Positions 35,101 through 43,018 of a DNA stretch of 64,000 bases are shown here, in pieces. Source of the stretch: Sunxiuqinia sp965230765 (GTDB lineage: Bacteria > Bacteroidota > Bacteroidia > Bacteroidales > Prolixibacteraceae); the NCBI GenBank assembly GCA_965230765.1, contig CBDDLR010000001.1:434001-498000 (forward strand), written 5' to 3'. The translations under genes were made by a program, and so were the position numbers. Under the pieces are notes generated by a model. That model was not told the origin of the DNA. It ran no database searches and was given only the letters and a program-made list of their open reading frames with translations. How positions within the stretch are numbered: the stretch's first letter is position 1; every line of letters starts with the position of its first letter.

Positions 35101-38100
35101 ATATCTGTAACAATTACTGTTCACCCGGAAGTTGATGCAAGTATTTCAGGAGATGCTACTGTTTGCCAAACCGATGTCGAGCCTGTGATTACTTTTACAG
35201 CCACTGGAGGAACTGCTCCATACACGTTCATTTACAATATAAACGGAGGTGCTGATCAGCAGGTAACCACAAGTTCGGGCAATTCGGTAACTATAAATGC
35301 AGCAACCGATGTTGATGGAATCTTTAATTATAACCTAACCAGTGTTTCAGGAAGTGCAGTTTGTTACTATACGATTAATGAAACTGCTACTGTAACTGTC
35401 AGTACCCTACCTACTTTGAGTAGTACTTTGACCCCGAGCGGTATATGCAGCAATGAATCATTCAATTATACACCAACAAGCGATACTCCGGGAACAACCT
35501 TCGCATGGAGCCGTGCGGTTGTATCGGGAATAAGTAATCCAGCAGAGACTGGCACAGATGACCCGGATGAAATTTTAGTAAATACAACCAATGATCCAAT
35601 TGCAGTTACATATACTTACTCACTTGAAACTCCCGCTGGTTGTACCAATACACAGGACGTTACAGTTATTATTACTCCTACCCCAATCCTGACTAGCTCT
35701 GACCCTTCCGACCCAATTTGCGCGGGTGAAACATTTTCATACACGCCTTCAAGCAATGTTACATCTGGTGTAAATTACTCATGGACAAGGCCTGCGATTG
35801 CAGGAAATCCAGCTGCTTCCGGAACAGGTTCCATCAACGAAGTTCTAATTAATAATACTGGCAGCAATGTGGGTATAACGTACACATATACATTAAGCTC
35901 AAATGATTGCAGCAATCCTGTCACATACGATGTCCCTATTGTTGTTGTCCCAGCTCCTGATGTTACAGCCTCTGCTTCTGAAACAATCATCTGTCCAGGG
36001 GAAAGTATCAATCTTTATTCTTCTACAGATATAACCAGCACACAACCTCCGACACTTCTCTCTGAAGATTTTAATTCTGCTTCAGTAGGATCAACCAGCG
36101 GGCCCAATGACTGGACCACCACAAACTCATCTTCAGGAGGAAATAATTCAGTACCTGCTTGGACAATCAGACCTGATAATTACACTACTGCAGGATCTTA
36201 TTACAGAACGATAAACTCAAATGACAACTCACAATTTTATCTTTCTGACAGTGATGCTCAAGGGTCTGGAACTACAACAAATGTAACGCTTGTTAGCCCC
36301 GAGATGAACACAACCGGATATACAAGCCTTCAATTAGAATTTTACCACTATTTTAGATATTACAGTGGTTCTACTGGATATGTAGATGTCTCCACAGATG
36401 GATCAAACTGGACTACAATAGAAACCTACAACTACTCCCAGGGAAGTTCGTCATCTTTTGATCAGGAAACAATCTCTCTAAATGGTTACATAGGTAACAC
36501 AACCTTTTATGTTCGATTTAGATATGTTGCGACTTGGGGCTACTATTGGGCAATTGACAATATTGAGGTTACTGGTACACCATCGGCGACAGCTGATGTT
36601 TCATGGACTTCAAGTCCTGCAGGATTTACATCAACAGATGAAGACCCAACCAATGTAAGTCCGACAGGAACAACCACCTATACAGTAACTTATACCGATC
36701 CGGATTCAGGATGTGATGGAAGTGAATCTGTAACTGTAACAGTCCGTGACACACCAGATGCTACCATCAATGCAGATTATTGTGCTGCAGCTCCAAAAAT
36801 TAGATTAACGACTACTGCAGGTTACGCTTCGTATGATTGGGAACCATTGCCCCTGGGCGAAACTGATGGAAATAATTATATCGATATAGAAATTGCAGGT
36901 ATTTATTCTGTTACAGTTACTGATGCCAATGGTTGTACCGGGACAGCTTCAATTAACGTATCAAATGAATACGTTACAAATGGTAGTTTTACAGATGGGA
37001 ATACAGGATTCTCTACCCCAGCCACAGGAGGAAACCAATATACGTATGTAGCAGATAACCCAAGTGTTCAGGATGAGCTTTGGCCGGAAGGGTTGTATGG
37101 TATTGGCAATGACGCCAATGATTACCATACAAATTTCTGGGGCTTTGACCATACTGATGGAAGTGGAAGTTTTATGATTGTAAATGGATTCCCAGGTTCT
37201 CCACAGCCAACAATCTGGGAGCAGGAAATCACCGGACTTGAACAAAATACAACGTATTATTTTTCAGCTTGGGCTATTAGTTTAAATAGTGCCGGCAATG
37301 ATGCGCAACTTCAATTCAGTATTAACGGTACACAGCTTGGAACAATCGCAGACCTTACAACAATTCCAGGAGTCAGCAACAACTCAAACTCATGGCAGCC
37401 AGAGGGTCGTTTTTATGGTACTTGGAATTCTGGAACAGCCACCTCTGCCACACTTTCGATTGTGGATTTACAAACAGCACCAGCAGGAAATGACTTTGGG
37501 TTGGATGATATTTCATTTGGGGTACTCGACCCATCACCTGCTGAAATTGATTCAATTACTGTTAATGAAGATGTTTGTAGCGGTGAGAATATTGAGCTTA
37601 TTTCATACGTAAACGGAGGTAAAGAACCTATTACTTATCTTTGGACTGGTCCGAATGGTTTCTCTTCTACTGATGCAAATCCAATTATTACTCCTTCTGA
37701 TCCATCATATCCGGGCACTGGAGATCATACCTACACCCTCAATATAAACGATTGGTATGGCTGTTCAATCGATCCTCAATCGATCACCCTCACAATGTAT
37801 TCACAAGCGAGTGCAGATGCAGGTGCTGATCAAGCTGTCTGCTCAGTTAGCCCAGATATTACAATTAACGGAACAATAGGTGGCGCAGCTTCAAGTTCTA
37901 CCTGGTCAACAAGCGGCACAGGTACTTTTGACAATGCAGCCTCTTCAACTACAACTTATAGCCCAAGTGCAGATGATATTTCAGCTGGTTCAGTATTATT
38001 AAGCCTAACCACTGATGATCCTTCAGGTCCATGCCCTCCAGCTATAAGTTCAATGACATTAACGATCAACCCATCGCCAATTGTAACAATCGATATTAAT

Positions 38101-39531
38101 AACCCAACATGTACTGGCATTGTTGATGGTGAAGCAACAGCAAATGTTTCAAGTGGAACAGGGCCTTTTGACTTCTTATGGAGTGATGGACAAACTACGT
38201 CAACAGCAACAAATCTTGATGAAGGGACTTATTCAGTTACTGTTACTGATGCAGTAGGATGCATCACAACTGTCAACAACATAGAAATTATTGATCCGGA
38301 AATCCTTATTCTTGATAACCCATCATATACCTCAACGTCACCAAGCTGCTATGGGGGAAGTGATGGAACTGCGACCATACAGGTTACAGGTGGTACGCCG
38401 CCATATGTATTTGAATGGATTGATGTTCCTGGAATTAAAACAAATCAAACTGCAACAGGACTTTCTGATGGAATTTACTGGTTTAATGTAACTGATGCAA
38501 ATGCTTGTAACAAACAGGTAGGATTTGCAGTTGTTGTTGGCCCTGAAGACACAGAGTTGATTTGCCCTCTCACACCAACGCCTGTACAGGCAGCCCCTCT
38601 GCAAACCACTGCTGATGTTTCATTAACTGATCCAATTTACGATGCATCATGCCAGACAATCAGCTGGACAATGAGTGGTGCGACTACTGTCTCTACTCCT
38701 ACTGCCGGGATAGTTCCTTCTCCATACACATTCAACGTAGGAACAACCAACGTTGAATATACGGTTACAAATACGTTGAGTGAAGTACAAACCTGTACAT
38801 TTGATGTCGTTGTCCTTCCGAATGACCCACCAGATATAAGTTGTACGGATCCTGCCTCATTCAGCACGGATACCGATCAGTGTACCGCAGACTTAACCAT
38901 CGGATTACCAACAGTAAATGGTGGGGACAATATAAACTGGGACTGGGAAATGACAGGAGCAACAGTTGCAACAGGTACAGGCTCAATCCCTGATCCATAC
39001 ACTTTTAATATTGGTACAACAACAATTGAATGGACAGCAACTAATATTAGTGGAACCGATGTGTGTACACAAACCATCATTGTCAATGATGACCAGTCAC
39101 CAGACTTTTCATTGCCAGCTGCCAGGGAAGAATGCGTTGAGCTGATTAACCAGGCCATTTTCCATGCACCAACAACAGATATAAACCCAGATAGGCCGGA
39201 GTACTATACGTTTGAATCCGGCAGTACAATATTTGATCTTGACCCTTCAAGCTATACCGACAACTGCAATCTGAGCTGCGGCCCTGAAATACGTTGGCGA
39301 ATTGATTTTGCAGATGGTACAGCCCTGCCCGAAACCGATCCTTCGACCTACAATACAGGTCAACCTTCGACTTACGGCAGTGATATCCTCTTACCCGGTG
39401 ATGGTGTTACTTTCACAAATGTAATCCATACTATTACATACTGGATCGTTGATTGTAACAACAACGTTTCAGCGCCCAGAAGTAATACCATCACCATTAA
39501 GCCCAGACCAAACATTATTAAACAAAACTAA
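32200..39531 (+). CDS. Giant secreted repeat protein without CTD, 2443 aa
   Basis: I choose the ATG at 32200 (MAKRKGRSLKTLLCFITVLLQL) over an in-frame TTG two codons earlier. An N-terminal signal-like helix leads into an Ig-like unit, then seven 92-aa PKD-like repeats (32653-34590), six nearly identical. Further Ig-like modules follow, then a MAM/jelly-roll-like domain (about 1285-1460, SEDFNSASVGS..WAIDNIEV), a carbohydrate-binding-like jelly roll (about 1588-1777, NFWGFDHTDGSGSFMIVNG), two SprB repeats (about 1961-2113) and HYR-like modules. The C-terminus (RSNTITIKPRPNIIKQN) has no NGDGxNDYF or other T9SS tag. It opens unit 2, ahead of two small secreted proteins and a CTD protein. Export route and anchoring are unknown. 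Confidence 0.88.
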   Translation: MAKRKGRSLKTLLCFITVLLQLSSLFGSERNNTNSIEKNSIIEFNTTVPTIEFSVYASQPPLPTATITGTTTVCQNDASPLVTFTGSDGTAPYTFTYNINGGSPQTITTTSGNSVTVGAPTTTDGTFIYNLTLIEDDLGDSQAATGSATITVNPTPSVNAISDQVVCNGDPSTAINFSGTATSYNWTNDNTSVGVAASGTGNIASFTATNSGSSPITASITVTPIYSNGGVNCPGTAESFTITVNPTPSVNAISDQVLCNGDATTAINFSGTATSYNWTNDDTSIGLAASGTGNIASFSATNSGSSPITASITVTPIYSNGGVNCPGTAESFTITVNPTPSVNAISDQVLCNGDATTAINFSGTATSYNWTNDDTSIGLAASGTGNIASFSASNSSSSPVTSTITVTPIYSNGGVDCPGTAESFTITVNPTPSINAISNQVLCNGDVSTAINFSGTATSYNWSNDDTSIGLAASGTGNIASFTATNSGSSPVTASITVTPIYSNGGVNCPGIAESFTITVNPTPTVDAVADQVLCNGDPTTAINFSGTATSYNWTNDDTSIGLAASGTGNIASFTATNSGSSPVTATITVTPIYTNGGVDCPGTAESFTITVNPTPSVNAISNQVVCNGDATTAINFTGTATSYNWSNDDTSIGLAASGTGNIASFTATNSGSSPVTASITVTPIYTNGGVDCPGTAESFTITVNPTPTVDAVADQVLCNGDATTDIIFSGTATSFSWTNDNPSIGISASGSGDILSFSATNLGTSTEVANITVTPHYTTGATTCDGVPQTFSITVYPTPVADNPGNQTYCQLETTSAIPLTGTPSGVVFDVTGGSSIGISDLSDVTEIPSFLAITSGSATLTVTPKANGCTGTPINFDFVITEIPLPQSNPSARTICSGESTNVLLGSTTPGTTYTWEITSIDAGITGASNGSGDEIDQILSNTSGITGSVTYLITAFANSCEGGKISVTITVHPEVDASISGDATVCQTDVEPVITFTATGGTAPYTFIYNINGGADQQVTTSSGNSVTINAATDVDGIFNYNLTSVSGSAVCYYTINETATVTVSTLPTLSSTLTPSGICSNESFNYTPTSDTPGTTFAWSRAVVSGISNPAETGTDDPDEILVNTTNDPIAVTYTYSLETPAGCTNTQDVTVIITPTPILTSSDPSDPICAGETFSYTPSSNVTSGVNYSWTRPAIAGNPAASGTGSINEVLINNTGSNVGITYTYTLSSNDCSNPVTYDVPIVVVPAPDVTASASETIICPGESINLYSSTDITSTQPPTLLSEDFNSASVGSTSGPNDWTTTNSSSGGNNSVPAWTIRPDNYTTAGSYYRTINSNDNSQFYLSDSDAQGSGTTTNVTLVSPEMNTTGYTSLQLEFYHYFRYYSGSTGYVDVSTDGSNWTTIETYNYSQGSSSSFDQETISLNGYIGNTTFYVRFRYVATWGYYWAIDNIEVTGTPSATADVSWTSSPAGFTSTDEDPTNVSPTGTTTYTVTYTDPDSGCDGSESVTVTVRDTPDATINADYCAAAPKIRLTTTAGYASYDWEPLPLGETDGNNYIDIEIAGIYSVTVTDANGCTGTASINVSNEYVTNGSFTDGNTGFSTPATGGNQYTYVADNPSVQDELWPEGLYGIGNDANDYHTNFWGFDHTDGSGSFMIVNGFPGSPQPTIWEQEITGLEQNTTYYFSAWAISLNSAGNDAQLQFSINGTQLGTIADLTTIPGVSNNSNSWQPEGRFYGTWNSGTATSATLSIVDLQTAPAGNDFGLDDISFGVLDPSPAEIDSITVNEDVCSGENIELISYVNGGKEPITYLWTGPNGFSSTDANPIITPSDPSYPGTGDHTYTLNINDWYGCSIDPQSITLTMYSQASADAGADQAVCSVSPDITINGTIGGAASSSTWSTSGTGTFDNAASSTTTYSPSADDISAGSVLLSLTTDDPSGPCPPAISSMTLTINPSPIVTIDINNPTCTGIVDGEATANVSSGTGPFDFLWSDGQTTSTATNLDEGTYSVTVTDAVGCITTVNNIEIIDPEILILDNPSYTSTSPSCYGGSDGTATIQVTGGTPPYVFEWIDVPGIKTNQTATGLSDGIYWFNVTDANACNKQVGFAVVVGPEDTELICPLTPTPVQAAPLQTTADVSLTDPIYDASCQTISWTMSGATTVSTPTAGIVPSPYTFNVGTTNVEYTVTNTLSEVQTCTFDVVVLPNDPPDISCTDPASFSTDTDQCTADLTIGLPTVNGGDNINWDWEMTGATVATGTGSIPDPYTFNIGTTTIEWTATNISGTDVCTQTIIVNDDQSPDFSLPAAREECVELINQAIFHAPTTDINPDRPEYYTFESGSTIFDLDPSSYTDNCNLSCGPEIRWRIDFADGTALPETDPSTYNTGQPSTYGSDILLPGDGVTFTNVIHTITYWIVDCNNNVSAPRSNTITIKPRPNIIKQN
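32653..34590 (+). repeat. Seven 276-bp tandem repeats, two perfectly duplicated
   Basis: Each unit is 276 nt (92 aa) and starts at VNPTPSVNAISDQV. Copies 1-6 are nearly identical and copy 7 is diverged. The segment 32821-33096 appears base-for-base identical to 33097-33372, a very recent tandem duplication or gene-conversion tract. Such arrays change copy number easily. Confidence 0.92.
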
Positions 39532-39857
39532 ATGAGTTGCCAATGAAATGACTCCCAATGCCCACGGGAAATGATAAAAAAAGATGGAAGTTGGAAGACC
39601 GAAGTACAACCCATCAGTAGAAACAACACTTACGAATTGATCCCAGGATATGAAACCCGATCTAATCTGCAGCACAAGCTGACTAAGTTGTCAAAATCAA
39701 TAGCTAAAACTCTTGATAAGACTTATTTAAAAAAGGCGCAAGCCAATAATTGCTTCACCTTAAGAGTGAAGGAGAACAAACTGAAATTATACAAGAATAA
39801 CTGAACAGATGGCCTAAATGGAATAAAAAGCCATCTACAACTTTAAATTTTATTATT
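39532..39857. other. Spacer with stem-loop before the 338-aa gene
   Basis: 326 bases. One short open frame (39571-39804, Lys-rich, 77 codons) has no recognisable family and I do not call it. AGATGGC/GCCATCT (39807-39813 and 39830-39836) is a perfect 7-bp stem ending 21 nt before the next ATG. Confidence 0.5.
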
Positions 39858-40874
39858 ATGAAAAAGCAAATTTTAATTCTGACATTTTTTGTATTGGCAA
39901 TATTTGCTGCGAATACAAATTCTTTTGCGCAAGCTGTACACAATTCAGATCCTGAAGCGCTGGTAAGCTGTACTAATGATGCACTGCACCCAATAGCTGG
40001 TAAGGCTTATGATTACTCTGTAACTACTTCCCCAACCGGAGGTGATTATTTATGGTGGGCTACTACCGATACAGATTTTATTACCGGAGGAACATTGAAT
40101 AACGGTACTGCATTGACTTCACCGGATGTTGTTGCAACAACTCCTGCAAATTACAATACCAGTACAACCTCAAGTACGGTACAGTTAACCTGGGGTACTG
40201 ATGTTTTAGCAACAGCTGCTGCAGGAACACCAACATTTGTTGCAGTACACTATACTCCTCCTAGCGGTGGTGGTTGTGCCGATAATTTTAAGGTTTACCA
40301 AATTGAGCCAATCAACGCATTTACCGTTGACATCACCAACATTGATGATGACGGTTTGGCTTCTCTTGCATATGGAGCAGCTGAAGACCAATGTTTTGAT
40401 GATGTACAAGGAGCGACATGGTCTGGTGGCGCAATGACATACGACTATGGTACAAACATTCTTTATTTTGAAATAGTTGCTGCCAACTTTACCGGAACAT
40501 GGACTCCAACATTCCAATTAACCGGGCTAGATGCAGCGCAAAATGCGACTATTGAGTGGGATTATGACACTTCATTTGGATCACCTGTCACCGTAACTTC
40601 AGGAACAGCAAGTGCGACTGATGTAACTACAAATGCTGGCGACACTTCAAATGGTGTATCTATTTATGCAAGGGTAACTATAACCAATTCTACCTTCGAA
40701 GGTCTTGCAGATCAAAACATCGCTCTTGCAGTAACTGGAACAAACTCGTCTGGACAATCGGATGTATTGGCTTCAGACTGTTCTGATGCAACATTTGCAG
40801 ATAACACAGCTACTCAAACATTGAATGCACGTCCTACTGTTGATGATAACACGGACGACGGAACATTTGAGTAA
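39858..40874 (+). CDS. Secreted protein of unit 2, 338 aa, unknown family
   Basis: A clear signal peptide (MKKQILILTFFVLAIFAANT..SFAQ) is followed by an Ig/PKD-like module (about 40-150) containing GGDYLWWATTD, STVQLTWGTD and GGGCADNFKVYQIEP. The same pattern of Y-x-W, a central Trp, then GC and a closing I-x-x strand recurs in the 223-aa and 1686-aa proteins downstream. The second half (150-338) is low in charge and rich in Thr, Ala, Asn and Asp, with a possible second beta sandwich (IEWDYDTSFGSPVTV). No CTD is seen. It ends in an acidic tail DDNTDDGTFE. It could be a repeating subunit or cap of the unit 2 structure, which is inference from position. Confidence 0.75.
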   Translation: MKKQILILTFFVLAIFAANTNSFAQAVHNSDPEALVSCTNDALHPIAGKAYDYSVTTSPTGGDYLWWATTDTDFITGGTLNNGTALTSPDVVATTPANYNTSTTSSTVQLTWGTDVLATAAAGTPTFVAVHYTPPSGGGCADNFKVYQIEPINAFTVDITNIDDDGLASLAYGAAEDQCFDDVQGATWSGGAMTYDYGTNILYFEIVAANFTGTWTPTFQLTGLDAAQNATIEWDYDTSFGSPVTVTSGTASATDVTTNAGDTSNGVSIYARVTITNSTFEGLADQNIALAVTGTNSSGQSDVLASDCSDATFADNTATQTLNARPTVDDNTDDGTFE

Positions 40875-40910
40875 GATGAAATTTGATGCTTTTTCATAAA
40901 ACCAGATATG

Positions 40911-40950
40911 CCTTCCGGTTTGCCAGTCAGTTGACGAACAAGCCGGGAGG
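40911..40950 (+). promoter_or_regulatory. Stable stem-loop after the 338-aa gene
   Basis: CCTTCCGGTTTG (40911-40922) pairs with CAAGCCGGGAGG (40939-40950): 12 bp with two G-U pairs and a 16-nt loop, 36 nt after the stop. There is no T tract, so it looks more like an mRNA 3' stabiliser or processing site than a terminator. Confidence 0.5.
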
Positions 40951-41961
40951 ACATTCAGGTTTGCTTTTTGAAACCAATGAATGGACAAAAGAAGTAGATG
41001 AAAAAGGATTTGAATCTAAATGTTGAATCATGAGTGAACGGATCAAAATAGCTGATCATGTCGATGTGTGGGATTTCCGACATCAAAGGACACTAGTCGC
41101 TAACCATAGAACTACTGTCCCAAAACCACTTGTGAACCAACAACGAACGAGTCATCAAAGACGACTTTCACGTTTCCGGATCATCGATGATCCTGGAAAA
41201 TATACATAGTGCATAGCACATCACTGATCGAACTGATGAACAAATCAACGATCAGCTGAACATTGACATAAGAGTGCAAAATGGCTAATGCCCAATAAGC
41301 GAAACAAGCACGGACCGCCTGTCATGGTTGACAGTGGGAACAGAAAAATAATATCGGTTCGTCAACAAACAGCAATACCTGACAAATCCTGCAAGTTAAC
41401 GACTTGGCACATTGTCTGGCAATCTGGCTTAACTCCCGGAACAGGGGATTTATGTCTCGGAAGCTATCAGGAGGATATTATTTTTTATAGGAAGCCTTTG
41501 GACAGAAGCATGAAACTGGAAAATAACGGATTAAGAATCCGGTATCCAGCATCTGATATGCATGCACGATACTTGGAGTTTAAAGAATGACATGGACTAT
41601 GAGAATATGATCAATGCACATAACAAACATGGCCCTCCGAAGGGTAAGCGAAAGCTATTTCATACCAACCGGGGAGCACCAATGCCAAGGTTTTCGGTAA
41701 AGAGCAGAGCTCCAAACAGGAAGCAAAAATGGTGTATGATTGATTGGGCGAAACCACCCGAAACAGGAGACGTACGCCCAGAAATGAGTGGAAAATTGAT
41801 ACGAATAATTGGATGATAACATGAGTGTTTAAAAGCAAAATAGAAGATATGATCCAACACATGATTCCATTGGAAAATAGTATTCGGATAAAAACAATTT
41901 GGTATTCGGCAGGGGAAAGGAATGCCCTGAAGTAAATAGAAAGTGATTTGATAATATTTAG
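40951..41961. other. Gene-poor 1-kb gap inside unit 2 with palindromes
   Basis: No convincing gene. Two short open frames (41288-41590 and 41562-41816) each contain NKHGPP in a locally similar DNA stretch, but neither looks like a known protein and they lack signal peptides. A near-perfect palindrome is at 41173-41199: TTTCC, then the 16-bp palindrome GGATCATC/GATGATCC, one bulged T, and GGAAA. A 5-bp CAGGG/CCCTG stem lies just before the next gene. The gap could be a structured untranslated region or a decayed gene. Confidence 0.55.
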
Positions 41962-42633
41962 GTGAAACGTCTTACATACCATATCATTAATCGTTTGATG
42001 ACAGTGATTCTACTAGTCATCCTGGGCATGACTTGTGTTATGGCGCAGAACGAGATATATGAAGGCGACACCACAATCTTAAAGGTAGAACCAATACCGG
42101 GCGACAGCTATACCTGGGAAATCTACCGAGACTCAACCGTGAACTTTGCGATAACGCCGGGAGATGCAACGAGTGAAATGATTGAATTCCCGAATGGAAA
42201 TACTGGTGATTCTGTACAAGTTAAATGGCTTGATTATGGAGTATTCTTCTACAAAGTCACTGCAACCGATCCATCTGGCTGTCCTAACAACATTAAAGTT
42301 GGACGAATTGAAATATTAGAAGGCTTACCAACTGCAACACTTTCAGCAGATTCAATTTGTGTTGGTGATGTAGCTGTTATGCAGGTAAAATTCACAGGTC
42401 GTGCACCATGGGATTTCACCTATACAAATGGCACAGACAGCTGGACAATTACAGGCATTGAAACCGAAAATTATGAACTGGTAATTGATCCTGGACCAAA
42501 ATCAACTTCAGAATACTGGGTAACAGAAGTTACCGACAAACGGAAAACGAATACGGAAGATTCGGAACATGTGATACTGGAAGTACATCCAAAACCAAAC
42601 AGTTCAAGAATATATCAATATGACAATGAATGA
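41962..42633 (+). CDS. Secreted two-module Ig-like protein of unit 2, 223 aa
   Basis: Starts with GTG at 41962 (GTGAAACG, as the 1686-aa gene does). A signal peptide (MTVILLVILGMTCVMAQ) is followed by two modules. The first (about 35-115) has GDSYTWEIYRD, VQVKWLDYGVFFYKV and GCPNNIKVGRIEI, the module shared with its neighbours. The second (about 117-210) has ADSICVGDVAVMQVKFTGRA, PWDFTYTNGTDSWTITGI and VTEVTD, a common Bacteroidota surface-protein module. It ends soon after (NSSRIYQYDNE) with no CTD. It is probably cotranscribed with the 1686-aa protein gene, since only a broken insert gene lies between. Confidence 0.78.
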   Translation: MKRLTYHIINRLMTVILLVILGMTCVMAQNEIYEGDTTILKVEPIPGDSYTWEIYRDSTVNFAITPGDATSEMIEFPNGNTGDSVQVKWLDYGVFFYKVTATDPSGCPNNIKVGRIEILEGLPTATLSADSICVGDVAVMQVKFTGRAPWDFTYTNGTDSWTITGIETENYELVIDPGPKSTSEYWVTEVTDKRKTNTEDSEHVILEVHPKPNSSRIYQYDNE

Positions 42634-42643
42634 GAAAAAAAGA

Positions 42644-42993
42644 AATGATCAATGTGCAATGAACAATTAAAAATGAAATGCTATGAATGAAAATCCTCTT
42701 AGAGATAAATCATATGAGTTCGCTTTAAAAATTATAGCCGTTTTTAAAGACTTAAAAGAGAACGAACGTGAATTTATTCTTTCAAAACAGCTATTGCGTT
42801 CCGGGATTTCTATTGGTGCTAATACCGAAGAAGCTATTGGGGCACAGTCAAAAAAAGATTTTCTATCTAAGATTTCTATTGCTTACAAAGAAGCCAGAGA
42901 AACGAGATACTGGTTGAGATTACTTCGTACAGCAATTATCTCAACTACGAAAAAGAATTTACAGGTCACTTCAAAAACTTAACATTGATCATT
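42644..42993. repeat. 12-bp inverted repeat flanking the four-helix-bundle gene
   Basis: AATGATCAATGT (42644-42655) is the exact inverse complement of ACATTGATCATT (42982-42993). The pair encloses nearly the whole broken gene at 42683-43002. Similar AATGATCAAT-rich flanks commonly accompany these genes, which behave as mobile inserts. Confidence 0.6.
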
Positions 42994-43002
42994 GACCACT
43001 GA
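42683..43002 (+). pseudogene. Four-helix-bundle (23S rRNA IVS-type) protein, frameshifted
   Basis: The first 82 residues are a typical four-helix-bundle protein of the S23/IVS-encoded type: NPLRDKSYEFALKII, SKQLLRSGISIGANTEEAIG, KKDFLSKISIAYKEARETRY and WLRLLRT. At 42930/42931 one base seems to be missing. The current frame continues as an atypical tail to a stop at 42980-42982. Shifting frame at AGC (42931) restores the family ending SNYLNYEKEF..LTLIIDH to a TGA at 43000-43002. It sits inside unit 2 between two secreted-protein genes and is likely an inserted, now inactivated gene. Confidence 0.75.
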
Positions 43003-43018
43003 AAATTGAACATTATTT

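Noticed and set aside
39571..39804. 77-codon Lys-rich open frame between the 2443-aa and 338-aa genes
   Set aside because: No signal peptide, no recognisable motif, and composition like random AT-rich sequence; it also overlaps no conserved feature.
39532..39857. A frameshifted T9SS sorting domain after the 2443-aa gene
   Set aside because: All three plus frames after the stop were read; none gives the F-P-x-x-F-x-P-N-x-D-G-x-N-D pattern.
41288..41816. Two overlapping short frames (100 and 84 codons) as genes
   Set aside because: They lack family motifs, signal peptides and good start contexts. Recorded instead as part of the structured gap.
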